A stretch of 59,506 bases of DNA from an uncultured Clostridia bacterium (GCA_934168365.1 CAKPNJ010000008.1:1-59506); one strand, 5' to 3'. Counted from the first letter of the stretch, positions 1 through 8,840 are shown. Program-made: numbers and translations. Notes: generated by a model from the letters alone, not told the origin.

Positions 1-170
1 ACTTTTTGATTTGAGTTTTTTGACTCTTAATTATTTTCTGGCTGTGATTTCTCACAGTATTTTTTTATAGATAGTTTACTTCTATCTTCCTTTATTATTT
101 TTGGTTTCTCAAAGGTTTGTTATTTACTTTTCAATGTGCTTTTTATGTTCACTATTCTTGATGTGAACGA
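1..170 (-). other. Probable rRNA operon leader (16S gene just beyond left edge)
   Basis: There is no ORF here. Read on the minus strand, this is the transcript region downstream of two consensus promoters. It contains a GTTCAC/GTGAAC hairpin (about 130-170) and then the motif ACATTGAAAAGTAAATAAC, which resembles the conserved motif found in Firmicutes rRNA leaders and 16S-23S spacers. It ends with GAGTCAAAAAACTCAAATC, similar to the stretch just before the 16S 5' end in clostridia. The inference is that 16S rRNA starts immediately outside the window, transcribed leftward. No mature rRNA sequence is visible inside. Confidence 0.5.
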
Positions 171-175
171 ATGTT

Positions 176-204
176 ATTTTACTACTTTATTTTAAAAAAG
201 TCAA
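176..204 (-). promoter_or_regulatory. Sigma-A promoter P2 (putative rrn promoter)
   Basis: On the minus strand a -35 TTGACT (199-204) and a -10 TAAAAT (176-181) have a 17 nt spacer. It lies about 165 bp downstream of P1 in the same direction, a tandem arrangement typical of rRNA operons. Its transcript would begin near 170 and read out of the window. Confidence 0.6.
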
Positions 205-342
205 CACTTTTTTAAAATATTTTTTAAATATTTTTGGGCAAAATAATAAACTAGTAAGATGTTATCCTAAAAATGACTTTTCTTTACTAATTTACCCTTC
301 CACAAACGTATGTGACTTCGTCTATAAGTAGTAACTTATTTA

Positions 343-371
343 ATAATACCATACAATATTCATAAAGTCAA
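343..371 (-). promoter_or_regulatory. Sigma-A promoter P1 (putative rrn promoter)
   Basis: On the minus strand a -35 TTGACT (366-371) and a -10 TATTAT (343-348) are separated by exactly 17 nt. It points leftward into a gene-free region and is followed by a second promoter of the same strength, as is usual for rRNA operons. Confidence 0.6.
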
Positions 372-462
372 GCTATTTTTTGTACTTTTTTAAAGTTTTT
401 TGTAGTTTTTTATTATTTTCTACATTTTCAACCTATTTTAAAATTTAATTACAAATTATATG

Positions 463-696
463 TTAGATTTCTACTAATATAACGTCATCTCCTATACACT
501 TTATATTTTGCCATTGTATTACAATATCGTTGTTTGAAGAGAACATACTTAAGAGTCTATTACTTCCTGGCACTATTATTGATGTAATTGTACCTGTTTC
601 TAAATCAGCACATACATCTTGAACAAAGCCCAATCTTCTTCCGTCTCGTACATTGATTACTTCTTTATGTTTGAAGTCCATTCCTTTTTGTCCCAT
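463..696 (-). CDS. YlmC/YmxH family PRC-barrel sporulation protein
   Basis: This is a 77-residue protein of the YlmC/YmxH family, small PRC-barrel proteins found next to sporulation sigma genes in Bacillus and Clostridium. The sequence shows one PRC-barrel: an N-terminal KEVINVRDGRRLG strand pair, an acidic DLETG turn and a final hydrophobic strand. There is no signal peptide or membrane segment. It follows sigG on the same strand, the usual clostridial neighbourhood. The molecular role of the family is poorly defined, though membership in a sporulation regulon is commonly reported. Family call is secure, function is not. Confidence 0.8.
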   Translation of the reverse strand: MGQKGMDFKHKEVINVRDGRRLGFVQDVCADLETGTITSIIVPGSNRLLSMFSSNNDIVIQWQNIKCIGDDVILVEI

Positions 697-741
697 ATGT
701 TTTCCTCCTATATTACTTTCTATATAATATGCTTATTTTAT

Positions 742-768
742 ATAAAAAATGCACCTATTTGGTGCATT
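742..768 (-). terminator. Terminator downstream of sigG
   Basis: Minus-strand hairpin with 8-bp arms AATGCACC/GGTGCATT and a 5-nt loop, followed by a short T tract. It starts just after the sigG stop and separates sigG from ymxH. Confidence 0.65.
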
Positions 769-773
769 GGTTA

Positions 774-1547
774 TTATTTATATATTCTTCTAATATGATT
801 TATTGCTGTTCTTTCTAATCTTGATACTTGTGCTTGTGATATTCCTATTTCTTCTGCAACTTCTATTTGTGTTCTACCTTCAAAAAATCTTTTATTTATT
901 ATCATTCTCTCCTTTTCATTCAGTCTTTTCATCGACTCTGCAATTGTAATATTCTGTGTCCATAATTCATCTGTATTTTTTTTATCTTTTACTTGATCTA
1001 TTATATATATGTTTTCTGTTTTTTCACTATATGCTGGTTCCTGAAGCGATATAGGTTCTTGAATAGCATCTAAGCTCATTACTATTTCCTCTTTGCTAAC
1101 TTCTAATTCTTTAGCTATTTCCTCAATTGTTGCGTCTCTTTGTTGTTCTTTATATATTTTTTCTTTTACTCCTAATGCCTTATATGCCAAGTCTCTTATT
1201 GACCTGCTTACTCTAATAGAGTTATTATCTCTTAAATATCTTCTAATTTCTCCTATTATCATTGGAACTGCATATGTTGAAAATTGTACATTTTGGTTCA
1301 TATCAAAATTATCTATCGCCTTTATCAAACCTATACAACCAACCTGAAATAAATCGTCTACATTCTCACCTTTATTATAAAATCTTTGGATTACACTTAA
1401 TACCAGCCTTAAATTTCCATTTATAAATTTTTCTCTAGCCTCTAAATCTCCTTGTTTTAATCTGTTTAATAGTTCGTTTCTTTCTTCATTTGATAATGCT
1501 TGTAAATTTGATGTATCAACACCGCTTATTTCTACCTTCCTTATCAA
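774..1547 (-). CDS. sigG: RNA polymerase sporulation sigma factor SigG
   Basis: Late forespore-specific sigma factor that directs RNA polymerase to forespore genes after engulfment. At 257 residues it matches the family. The N-terminus carries the SigG signature KVEISGVDTSNL. Region 2 follows, with DLFQVGCIGLIKAID and the -10-binding stretch FSTYAVPMIIGEIRRYLRDN, and then region 4.2 with the helix-turn-helix GISQAQVSRLER. It lies downstream of spoIIGA-sigE in the conserved order. A candidate SigF/SigG-type promoter sits in the sigE-sigG gap. No in-frame CGG is present, so the frame is intact, unlike its upstream neighbours sigE and spoIIGA. Confidence 0.96.
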   Translation of the reverse strand: MIRKVEISGVDTSNLQALSNEERNELLNRLKQGDLEAREKFINGNLRLVLSVIQRFYNKGENVDDLFQVGCIGLIKAIDNFDMNQNVQFSTYAVPMIIGEIRRYLRDNNSIRVSRSIRDLAYKALGVKEKIYKEQQRDATIEEIAKELEVSKEEIVMSLDAIQEPISLQEPAYSEKTENIYIIDQVKDKKNTDELWTQNITIAESMKRLNEKERMIINKRFFEGRTQIEVAEEIGISQAQVSRLERTAINHIRRIYK

Positions 1548-1579
1548 AAAGAAAACCTCCTTTGGAATTACTTATTAAA

Positions 1580-1607
1580 ATTATTTCCAAAAGAAGTTTT
1601 TTTATAC
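1580..1607 (-). promoter_or_regulatory. Candidate SigF/SigG-type promoter of sigG
   Basis: On the minus strand GTATA (1603-1607) is followed after 14 nt by GGAAATAAT (1580-1588). This fits the forespore pattern of a GYATA-like -35 and a GGNNANNNT -10. It lies just upstream of the sigG ribosome site (AAAGGAGG). The match is by eye and the spacer is slightly short. Confidence 0.4.
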
Positions 1608-1630
1608 TTTTATATGTAATTATGTTAAAT

Positions 1631-2363
1631 CTATCCTGTTTTGCTCATAATTTCTTTTTTCATTTTATTTATTATTTTCTTTTCTAACCTAGATATGTAG
1701 CTTTGTGATATTCCGTAGCATATCGGCAACTTCTTTTTGAGTTTTTTCTTTTCCACTAATAAATCCAAAGCGAAGTTCCATTATATTTCTTTCTCTATTA
1801 TTAAGTTTTGCTATAGATGCTCTTAAAAGTGATTTGTCTACTTCATCTTCAATTTGTCTTGAAGTTACATCCGAATCTGTTCCTAGTATATCTGATAGTA
1901 AAAGTTCATTTCCGTCTCCATCTTGATTTAATGGTTCGTCAATTGAAATTTCTCCTTTTATCTTGTTACTTCTTCTCAAAAACATTAAGATTTCATTTTC
2001 TATGCATCTAGATGCATAGGTAGCAAGTTTTATATTCTTATCCGTATTAAATGTATTTATTGCTTTCATCAATCCTATTGTTCCAATTGATATGAGGTCT
2101 TCAATTCCTACTCCAGTATTTTCAAATTTCTTGGCAATATATACTACTAGTCTCAAATTTCTTTCTACCAATGTTTGCCTAACACTTTCATCTCCATTAG
2201 CCAGCTTTTCTAATACTTCTGCCTCTTCTTCACTGGTTAATGGTGGAGGCAGTGTTTGACTTCCTCCTATATAATATATTGGAAAGTTACCTTCTTCATC
2301 GTTTCCAATATATCGTACATATAATGTATTTATGCTATTTTTCAATAGTTGTAATAAGTTCAT
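1631..2363 (-). CDS. sigE: RNA polymerase sporulation sigma factor SigE (needs +1 frameshift at CGG)
   Basis: Mother-cell sigma factor, made as a pro-protein and activated by SpoIIGA. The pro-sequence and cleavage zone (YYIGGSQTLPPPLT) and region 2 (DLISIGTIGLMKAI, LATYASRCIENEILMFLRRS) are intact. Start chosen at ATG 2363, 8 nt after GGGAG, rather than GTG 2372. The zero frame ends at 1689 with a nonsense tail after KEVADML, at codon CGG (1713-1715). Skipping the C at 1715 gives GISQSYISRLEKKI and a stop at 1631. This restores the region 4.2 helix-turn-helix and a normal length of 243 residues. Without the shift SigE would lack its -35-binding helix. The start overlaps the spoIIGA end by about 29 bp. 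Confidence 0.9.
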
Positions 2364-3244
2364 CACTTTCACTCCCTTCTAACAAGTCTAGTCCAAATAA
2401 TGCAGAGTAGTTATTTCCTAACTTTTGCATCGAAATTCCAATAATAATATTTTTCCTCTCTTCATTTTCTTCTTTTTTTATTATAATTTTGTCTGCTTTT
2501 ATTCCTAGCATTAGTCCATTTTGTTTTCCCATTGAAGAAAACGGCAATATTTTTAGCCTGCTAAAATACTCATTATTGAATGATATTTCTTCACCTCCTA
2601 TTATTCTTTCTACGTTGTCCAATAATTCGGCTGGTATTATAGAATATAACTTTTCTTTTTCTACTATAATTACCGGCGTTTTAGATATTGGATCTCTAAG
2701 TAAATTTCCAGTATCCAGCATTGCACTAATTTCTTCTTCTTTATCAAATATTTTTACCTTTATTTTGTATATCATATCTTTCTTTTTTAGTTTTGTTTTT
2801 ATTGTTTTAAAAGCAATATTAGTTATAATAAATCCTACTATTCCTCCTAACAATGCTATTTTTATTGGATATGTACCTATGTACACTCCATTTTTCATAA
2901 GTACATCTTGAGGTCTAACAAAATAAAGTAATGCAAATGCACATCCTCCAAATACAAATGATGTCAAATAAAATATCACCAGTTGTTTAGCTAATTTTTT
3001 AAGTTCCTTTGGATTTAATGCTATATATACCATAATTACCGAAAGTATTATTTTAGTTACTAAATTTGAGTAAAATGGTAATATGTCTAAATATGCAACT
3101 ACAGCATATATTCCTCCGTACAAAGCTTGATATTATCAATCTCCATTGTTTAGTTTTTATTTTCATAATGTAACTCGTTGCAAATAAAATTATGTAATTC
3201 ATACATAGGTTTTCCAAAAGTACTACATCTAAATATATAGTCAT
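2335..3244 (-). CDS. spoIIGA: Sigma-E processing peptidase SpoIIGA (needs +1 frameshift at CGG)
   Basis: Membrane aspartic protease that cleaves pro-SigE at the asymmetric septum. The reading frame is split. Residues 1-42 (MTIYLDVVLLENLCMNYIIL..., first membrane helices) start at ATG 3244 behind a GAGG site. The rest, from GGIYAVVAYLDILPF to the C-terminus, is in the +1 frame. The switch is at CGG (3116-3118): GTA, skipped C 3118, then GGA. The joined product is 302 residues. It has a hydrophobic N-terminal half (several membrane segments) and a cytosolic protease domain with the catalytic motif AMLDTGNLL. The gene lies directly upstream of sigE, as expected. Confidence 0.88.
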
Positions 3245-3332
3245 TAAAAGTACCTCACTATATTTGAAATTATACTACCTTGCATTTAAAAAGTGTGTCA
3301 TTTTCTAGTGGCGAATTAAAGAAATATTCTAC

Positions 3333-3362
3333 AAAAAAACGCAAACTCCAAATAGAGTTTGC
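3333..3362 (-). terminator. Terminator downstream of ftsZ
   Basis: Minus-strand hairpin with arms GCAAACTC/GAGTTTGC, followed by a run of seven T residues. It lies between the ftsZ stop and the spoIIGA start, separating the division genes from the sporulation genes. Confidence 0.8.
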
Positions 3363-3380
3363 ATTTTTTGATATTTTTCA

Positions 3381-4493
3381 TTATTTTCTTCTTAAAAATG
3401 TTGGTATTTCTAAGTTTTCTTGAGGATTTGAGCTATCTGTTGGTGTTGGGATAGAATTTAATTTTTTATCCCATGCTCTATCTATGATGTCACCTACTGC
3501 TAAAGTATTTGATAATGGTCCTTCTTCTTTTTCAAATCCTGTTGCAATAACAGTGATTACAATATCTTCGTCAAGGCTTTCATCGATTACAGCACCAAAT
3601 ATAATATTTGCTTCTGGATCTACATTTCTTTGAATTAGTTCCGCTGCAGTATTTACTTCATGTAATCCTAAATTGCTTCCACCTGTAATGTTAATAATAA
3701 CTCCTCTTGCACCTTCAATTGAAGTTTCAAGTAATGGGCTTTGTACAGCTTGTTTTGCTGCATCTTCTGCTCTGTTTTCTCCAGAGGCTCTACCAATACC
3801 CATATGTGCCATTCCTGTATTTAACATTATAGTTTTTACATCGGCAAAGTCTAAGTTAACTAATCCTGGAATTGCAATTAAGTCTGATATACCTTGCACG
3901 CCTTGTCTTAATACATCATCTGCCATTTTAAAAGCTTCTACTATTGATGTTTTTCTATCGATTACTTGTAATAGTTTGTCATTTGGAATTACAACTAATG
4001 TATCGACTTTACCTTTTAAACTTTCAATTCCGCGTTCTGCTTGTGATAATCTTTTTTTACCTTCAAATGTAAATGGTTTAGTTACTACACCTATTGTAAG
4101 GATTCCCATTTCTTTGGCAGCAGCCGCAACTATTGGTGCTGCTCCTGTACCTGTTCCTCCACCCATTCCAGCTGTAACAAATACCATATCTGCTCCACGT
4201 AAAGCTTCTGCAATTTCTGTTTTGCTTTCTTCTGCTGCTTGAGCTCCAATATCTGGGTTAGCTCCTGCACCTAAACCTCTTGTGATTTTTTCTCCTATTT
4301 GTATTTTAGATGCTGCTTTTGAAAGTAGTAAAGCTTGTCTATCTGTATTTACCGCAATAAATTCTACATTTCTAATGCCAGATTCAACCATTCTATTTAC
4401 AGCATTATTTCCTGCTCCTCCTACACCAATTACTTTGATAGTAGCAGTTCCATCTAACATTGTGTTTTCTTCACTGTTATTATCCATTAACAT
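3381..4493 (-). CDS. ftsZ: Cell division protein FtsZ
   Basis: Tubulin-like GTPase that forms the cytokinetic ring. About 370 residues with the N-terminal nucleotide fold (VIGVGGAGNNAVNRM), the tubulin signature GGGTGTGAA, the synergy motif around NLDFADV, and a short C-terminal peptide (IPTFLRRK) that would bind FtsA. Start chosen at ATG 4493, about 10 nt after GGGAGG; ATG 4502 lies almost on the ribosome site, and the longer TTG start at 4511 overlaps it. It follows ftsA on the same strand with a 51 bp gap and ends in a terminator. Confidence 0.97.
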   Translation of the reverse strand: MLMDNNSEENTMLDGTATIKVIGVGGAGNNAVNRMVESGIRNVEFIAVNTDRQALLLSKAASKIQIGEKITRGLGAGANPDIGAQAAEESKTEIAEALRGADMVFVTAGMGGGTGTGAAPIVAAAAKEMGILTIGVVTKPFTFEGKKRLSQAERGIESLKGKVDTLVVIPNDKLLQVIDRKTSIVEAFKMADDVLRQGVQGISDLIAIPGLVNLDFADVKTIMLNTGMAHMGIGRASGENRAEDAAKQAVQSPLLETSIEGARGVIINITGGSNLGLHEVNTAAELIQRNVDPEANIIFGAVIDESLDEDIVITVIATGFEKEEGPLSNTLAVGDIIDRAWDKKLNSIPTPTDSSNPQENLEIPTFLRRK

Positions 4494-4544
4494 ATTGTTC
4501 ATTCCTCCCAATTTTTTACCTTAATATATATTTAAAATTAAAAT

Positions 4545-5774
4545 CTATGAATAAAAGAATTCTTTAATTTTTTCCATAATGTTTTTCAAAATGTTTTCAT
4601 TTGAGTTATTATCTATGCTACTTCCGACAGTTTTGGCAAATGGCCTTGAAGCTACATATCTAACTAAAGCATATGCTGTTCTGTATTCTGGTCTTACTAC
4701 GCTAATCAATCTTCCTGTTGCAATTTTTACTGGAATATTTAATGTAATTTTTCCAGCAACATCGCTTTTGCTAATGTTAGTAATTCCTTGTCCTGTTAAA
4801 ATAACATTATTGATTTTTGATTTAATTCCTTGTGCAGTAATATCTTTATTAACTAATGCAAAGATTTCTTCTATTCTTGCTTCCATAATTTCAATTAATT
4901 GTGAACTTTTAATTACTTTCTTGTTATTTTCATCTTTACAAGTAGTAAGTAAAATTTCATTATCATTATCTATAAATGATTTTAAAGCTAATCCATATTG
5001 TTTTTTTAATTTTTCTGCTTCTTCTTCACTAATATTTAACACCAATGCGATGTCATTTGTAATATTGTCTCCTCCTAAAGGTATTGTATTAGTATAGACA
5101 AAACTAGCTCCATCAAATACTCCTATTTCTGTATTTCCAGCTCCAATATCTAATAACATTACATTATCATTTAGTTCATTTGAGTCTAATGCTAACGACC
5201 TTTGGGCCAACGTTATAGGCACTAATCCATCAATATCTAAATCAACTTTTTTAAATATTGTTGCAATCTGTTTCATATATTCCTTATCTGCTAGAATAAC
5301 CTCTGCTTTTAATGTAAAGCTTCCACTTAAACTTCCTATTGGATCTGAAACGCCTCTACCATTTTCTAAAACAAATTGGTTTTCTACTATATCAATAATT
5401 TGTTTTCCCTCTGGTACATCAATATCTTTTACTTGCATTATAGCAGAAACAACATCCTTGGCAGAAATTCCTGCATATTTGTCTTTTGCTTCTTTTACTA
5501 TACTGTTTTGCACTATTGTAATATATTTTCCTGGTATAGTAACATATGCGGAATTTATTTTCAAGTCTGCTTCTGCTTCTGCTTCTTTAATTAAATGATG
5601 TATAGAACTTGCTATTTCGTTTTCGTCTATAATTTTTCCTTTTTTTATTCCATTACATTTATGAGTAGTTGTACAAATGACTTCAATTTGATTAAAATTG
5701 TTAACTTCTCCAATTACTAAACTAACCTTTGAAGTTCCAATGTCAATTCCAACAATTATATCTCCGACTGCCAA
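4545..5774 (-). CDS. ftsA: Cell division protein FtsA
   Basis: Actin-like ATPase that tethers FtsZ to the membrane. The 409 residues show the actin-fold phosphate 1 motif (GIDIGTSKVSLVIG), the SHS2-like 1C domain in the middle, the phosphate 2 motif MLLDIGAGNTEIG, and the adenosine motif NVILTGQGITNI. A short C-terminal amphipathic helix (NIMEKIKEFFYS) fits the membrane-targeting sequence. The start is TTG at 5774, 8 nt after GGAGG; the nearby ATG is out of frame. Directly upstream of ftsZ. Confidence 0.94.
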   Translation of the reverse strand: MAVGDIIVGIDIGTSKVSLVIGEVNNFNQIEVICTTTHKCNGIKKGKIIDENEIASSIHHLIKEAEAEADLKINSAYVTIPGKYITIVQNSIVKEAKDKYAGISAKDVVSAIMQVKDIDVPEGKQIIDIVENQFVLENGRGVSDPIGSLSGSFTLKAEVILADKEYMKQIATIFKKVDLDIDGLVPITLAQRSLALDSNELNDNVMLLDIGAGNTEIGVFDGASFVYTNTIPLGGDNITNDIALVLNISEEEAEKLKKQYGLALKSFIDNDNEILLTTCKDENNKKVIKSSQLIEIMEARIEEIFALVNKDITAQGIKSKINNVILTGQGITNISKSDVAGKITLNIPVKIATGRLISVVRPEYRTAYALVRYVASRPFAKTVGSSIDNNSNENILKNIMEKIKEFFYS

Positions 5775-5900
5775 AGTTCATTCCTCCAATTTTGCTTCTC
5801 TTAAAGATTGTTTGTCATCTGTTTTTTATGTCTAAAGAATATTACATTTTTAAAAAAAAGTCAATAGATTTGTAATAATTTTGTAATATTTTCGTAACAT

Positions 5901-6269
5901 TCATGAAACATTGTTTTTTTGTGTCACTTTTTTGTCCCATTTTTCTAAATAGTAACGTCTTATTATGGCCAAATTGTTAAACATTCTTCCTACAAACACA
6001 ACTATTGCTGCAAGATAAATATCTACATTTAGTTTTTGGCCAAGATAGGTAAGTAATATAGATAGAATGGCATTTCCAAAAAATCCTGTCACAAATATTT
6101 TTAAATCAAAATTCTTCTTTAAAGTTGATGAAATTCCTCCAAATACAGAATCTAATGCTGCAATAATAGCAATAGCTAAATATCCCGAATATGTATATGG
6201 AACCATTGGAGCATAAATTCCGATAACTGCTCCTAAGATACATCCAACTACAATTGCAATAAAAATCAT
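5901..6269 (-). CDS. sbp: Small basic protein Sbp (DUF1290)
   Basis: Membrane protein of 122 residues with about four hydrophobic segments (residues 2-20, 26-42, 54-75, 80-96), matching the DUF1290/Sbp family. This family sits beside ftsA-ftsZ and DUF881 genes in Bacillus and Clostridium. It overlaps the upstream DUF881 gene by 4 bp (ATGA), so it is translationally coupled. Family role unknown; the location suggests envelope or division function. Confidence 0.82.
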   Translation of the reverse strand: MIFIAIVVGCILGAVIGIYAPMVPYTYSGYLAIAIIAALDSVFGGISSTLKKNFDLKIFVTGFFGNAILSILLTYLGQKLNVDIYLAAIVVFVGRMFNNLAIIRRYYLEKWDKKVTQKNNVS

Positions 6270-6994
6270 TGTTGATTTGCTCCTTCCTTCATATATTTTA
6301 TTTCCATTTCTCCACTGTATTTTGAGATCTTTATATTCTTTCCTGTCTCTAATTTTACATTTAGTCCAACTGCCTTTACTTTATCAATATAACCACTGTC
6401 TTTTAAGTTTAGTGTACTTGATAAATAAGTTTGATTTCCTATAGCTTTTATTACATATGGAGATGATATTCTTTGCCCTTTTATTAGCATCAATACTCCA
6501 TCAGGTTGTGCAATATATGTAGATCCAAGTATTCTAACATCATTTATTGATATTGCTTCTGCTCCTGCATATCTTAGTTCATTTATAAGTTCTAATAAGT
6601 CACGATATTTAACATCTCTCTCATCTGTATTTGATAACGTTATTATTACACCCTCTCCATACACATCTGTTTTTCCTAATATCATATTTGATTCTTCTAA
6701 ATCTTTATCTACTAGTTCTGACGCTTCTCCGTTTTGTTCTATTTTTTGTTGATATTCGTCAATTGACTTTTGATTGGTTTCTAATTGTTTTGCAGTTTCT
6801 TCATATTTGCTTTTCCATTCTGAAATTGCCGTTCTCAGTTCAGCTTCTCTCATATTTTCAATCTCTGTAATATCAGTTTCCTCAATAGTTCTAAATTGCA
6901 TAAACATTACAGCAAATAGTACCAAGCATACTCCACAAATAATTATGGTCATTATAACTCTGTTTTTCATTTCTTTATCCAAAGCTTTTCTCAC
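6266..6994 (-). CDS. DUF881 family protein (second copy)
   Basis: 242 residues: a cytoplasmic stub, one membrane helix (VIMTIIICGVCLVLFAVMF), a coiled-coil region (about residues 45-90) and an extracytoplasmic DUF881 domain with the family motifs DLLELINELRYAGAEAISIND and ISSPYVIKAIGN. DUF881 proteins (B. subtilis YlxW/YlxX) occur as pairs beside sbp and ftsQ, as here. The nominal GTG start at 6994 overlaps its ribosome site, so ATG 6970 or TTG 6982 are also possible. Function unknown, probably envelope or division associated. Confidence 0.82.
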   Translation of the reverse strand: MRKALDKEMKNRVIMTIIICGVCLVLFAVMFMQFRTIEETDITEIENMREAELRTAISEWKSKYEETAKQLETNQKSIDEYQQKIEQNGEASELVDKDLEESNMILGKTDVYGEGVIITLSNTDERDVKYRDLLELINELRYAGAEAISINDVRILGSTYIAQPDGVLMLIKGQRISSPYVIKAIGNQTYLSSTLNLKDSGYIDKVKAVGLNVKLETGKNIKISKYSGEMEIKYMKEGANQQ

Positions 6995-6996
6995 CT

Positions 6997-7725
6997 CTAT
7001 TTTTCATTTTTTACGTATTTATAACTAATAACTCCAGTATACTTTTCAACTGTTAAATTATCTGATTGAGTAGTTTCTACTATGACACCAGCTTCATCTA
7101 ATATGTATAGATATCCTCCTATCATTGTAAGTGAGCCATATAGTAAGCCTTGTGAACCTATTGCTTTTATTGTAAATGGTGAGCTTACTCTTTGTCCATT
7201 TATTTTAATTACATTTCCTTCACAAGTTATTGCAGTTGTTTGAACTATTCTTTGTCCATTCACTGATATTGCTTCTGCTCCAGCATTATTTAGAGCATTT
7301 ATTACTTCAATCAAATCGTCATAATGAACTATTTGTGAACTTGGATCTAGAGCTTCACTTCCATTTTTTAAAATTCCAGTGTTATTATCTGCTAATTTTA
7401 TTAGTAGGCCTTCTCCGTTTACCTCTTGTAAGCCAAGTAGCATATTATTCTTTTTGATTTCTTCCTGTTTTGCCTGTGATTTTGTATCATTTTGAGTTGC
7501 ACTTTTTCTTATTTCTTCAAGATCTTTGTTTGATTTTGTAAGTTCCCCATAAACATTGTCATATCTTTCTTTCCATTTTAGTACTTCATCTCTTAGTCCA
7601 TTTTCTTTAAGTGATTGTGATACAGTTGATGTTGTATTTTCAACAGTCTTTAGTTGAACGCATATGGCAACTGTTAATATAAAACACATTATACCTAATG
7701 TAATAGCTATTTGTTTTTTATTCAT
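6997..7725 (-). CDS. DUF881 family protein (first copy)
   Basis: 242 residues with the same plan as the gene after it: N-terminal membrane helix (IAITLGIMCFILTVAICVQL), coiled coil, and a DUF881 domain (DLIEVINALNNAGAEAISVN, VSSPFTIKAIGSQG). The two copies are 2 bp apart and diverged, an ancient tandem duplication seen widely in Firmicutes. It follows ftsQ by 10 bp, within one operon running from ftsQ to sbp. Role unknown. Confidence 0.84.
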   Translation of the reverse strand: MNKKQIAITLGIMCFILTVAICVQLKTVENTTSTVSQSLKENGLRDEVLKWKERYDNVYGELTKSNKDLEEIRKSATQNDTKSQAKQEEIKKNNMLLGLQEVNGEGLLIKLADNNTGILKNGSEALDPSSQIVHYDDLIEVINALNNAGAEAISVNGQRIVQTTAITCEGNVIKINGQRVSSPFTIKAIGSQGLLYGSLTMIGGYLYILDEAGVIVETTQSDNLTVEKYTGVISYKYVKNEK

Positions 7726-7735
7726 TTTTGCCTCC

Positions 7736-8749
7736 TTACACTTTTTTTCTAAATATTGCGCCTTTATTATTCAAATCTGTATTAACTAAAATTTCTCCCT
7801 CTATCTTCTTGTTTTGTTCTAATATACTTTTTATATATAGCATTTTTGTACTTAAGTTCGAAGTATCTCCCATTTGAACAGTCTTTTTTTCATCTTTTAG
7901 CTCTAGTATATAATTTTGTTTATTTGCTATATTTATTTTTGTTACTAAACTAGCAATCTCATTGCTTGTAGCCGATTTCATAATTTGTAATACATCATCT
8001 AATCTTTGTAAATCCTCTACACACAATCTATTTCCTTCTTGTATATCTTCCTCTTTAGTTAAGAACCCTGTTAATATCGGTAATTCTAATTTATCTTTTG
8101 AAATTTCTAAAAAATATCCTTGATTATTTATATAAGCATATGCGTTTGCAAATGAAATCATATATGTAGGAGTTCTTTCTTCTACTTCAATTATAATAGT
8201 ATCTGGTAAATTTCTTTTTACTTTTACATTTTCTACATATGCATTTTGTTTAATATTTTTTTGAACTTTACTTTTTACTAACTTAAATGTATTTTCATCT
8301 ATTTGTATTTGTGATAAACTAATTATCTCTTCATTAGTAAGTTTTTGATTGCCAACTATTTCGATATTTTTTATATTGAAAAATGGAGACAATAAGAAAT
8401 ATATTCCTCCACCTATTAAAATCAAAATAAGGCTTGTCCATTTTATTAGTCGGATTACCACTTTTCTCTTTTTTTTAGCTATTACTTGTTTTTTAGTTAA
8501 TTTTTTAGGTGCTTTTTTCTTTGTTTTTATCTCTTCATCTTCAATTCCTAATTTAAATTCAAATTCACCTTTTTTAGATTTTGTAGTTGCTTTAGTTCTT
8601 TTTACATTTTTACTTTTTTTAGTTGTTGTCTTCTTTTTGTTTTTTTTCTTAGGTTCTATTTCAGGCAAAGTTTTAATACCAATAATGATTTCATTGTCCA
8701 AATCAATATTAGTGCTCTTTGTTGGTTTTTCTTTAACTTTTTTTGCCAT
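7736..8749 (-). CDS. ftsQ: Cell division protein FtsQ/DivIB (POTRA domain)
   Basis: Bitopic divisome protein. The 337 residues start with an unusually long Lys-rich cytoplasmic tail (about 105 residues, with KKKNKKKTTTKKSKN-type runs). Next comes one membrane helix (TSLILILIGGGIYFLLSP), a POTRA domain (FFNIKNIEIVGNQKLTNEEI, about residues 125-195) and a beta domain. Located between murA and the DUF881 genes, as in Bacillus. The sequence identifies the POTRA/FtsQ class well. Confidence 0.88.
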   Translation of the reverse strand: MAKKVKEKPTKSTNIDLDNEIIIGIKTLPEIEPKKKNKKKTTTKKSKNVKRTKATTKSKKGEFEFKLGIEDEEIKTKKKAPKKLTKKQVIAKKKRKVVIRLIKWTSLILILIGGGIYFLLSPFFNIKNIEIVGNQKLTNEEIISLSQIQIDENTFKLVKSKVQKNIKQNAYVENVKVKRNLPDTIIIEVEERTPTYMISFANAYAYINNQGYFLEISKDKLELPILTGFLTKEEDIQEGNRLCVEDLQRLDDVLQIMKSATSNEIASLVTKINIANKQNYILELKDEKKTVQMGDTSNLSTKMLYIKSILEQNKKIEGEILVNTDLNNKGAIFRKKV

Positions 8750-8792
8750 CTGTTATCACCTTCTTAATTTATTCTAAAAGCCTTACAACTGT

Positions 8793-8840
8793 AATAGATA
8801 CGCAAATTATGGTTTATATACCATATTTCACGTATCTATT
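8793..8840. repeat. Nested palindrome between murA and ftsQ
   Basis: Inverted repeat AATAGATACG (8793-8802)/CGTATCTATT (8831-8840) enclosing a second one, ATGGT/ACCAT. There is no T tract on the minus strand, so it is a weak terminator at best. It could be an operator or RNA processing site. No similar copy seen elsewhere in the window. Confidence 0.5.

Noticed and set aside
1093..1347. Plus-strand open frames opposite sigG, ftsZ, murA, fusA, spoVD and others
   Set aside because: They are shadows of well-conserved minus-strand genes, without ribosome sites or family similarity.
1689..2372. sigE, spoIIGA, spoVE, dusB and others as pseudogenes
   Set aside because: Each has a single type of lesion (zero-frame CGG), no other stop or indel, and full conservation on both sides. 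Several are essential for a lineage that keeps the rest of its sporulation set. Decay would give varied lesions.
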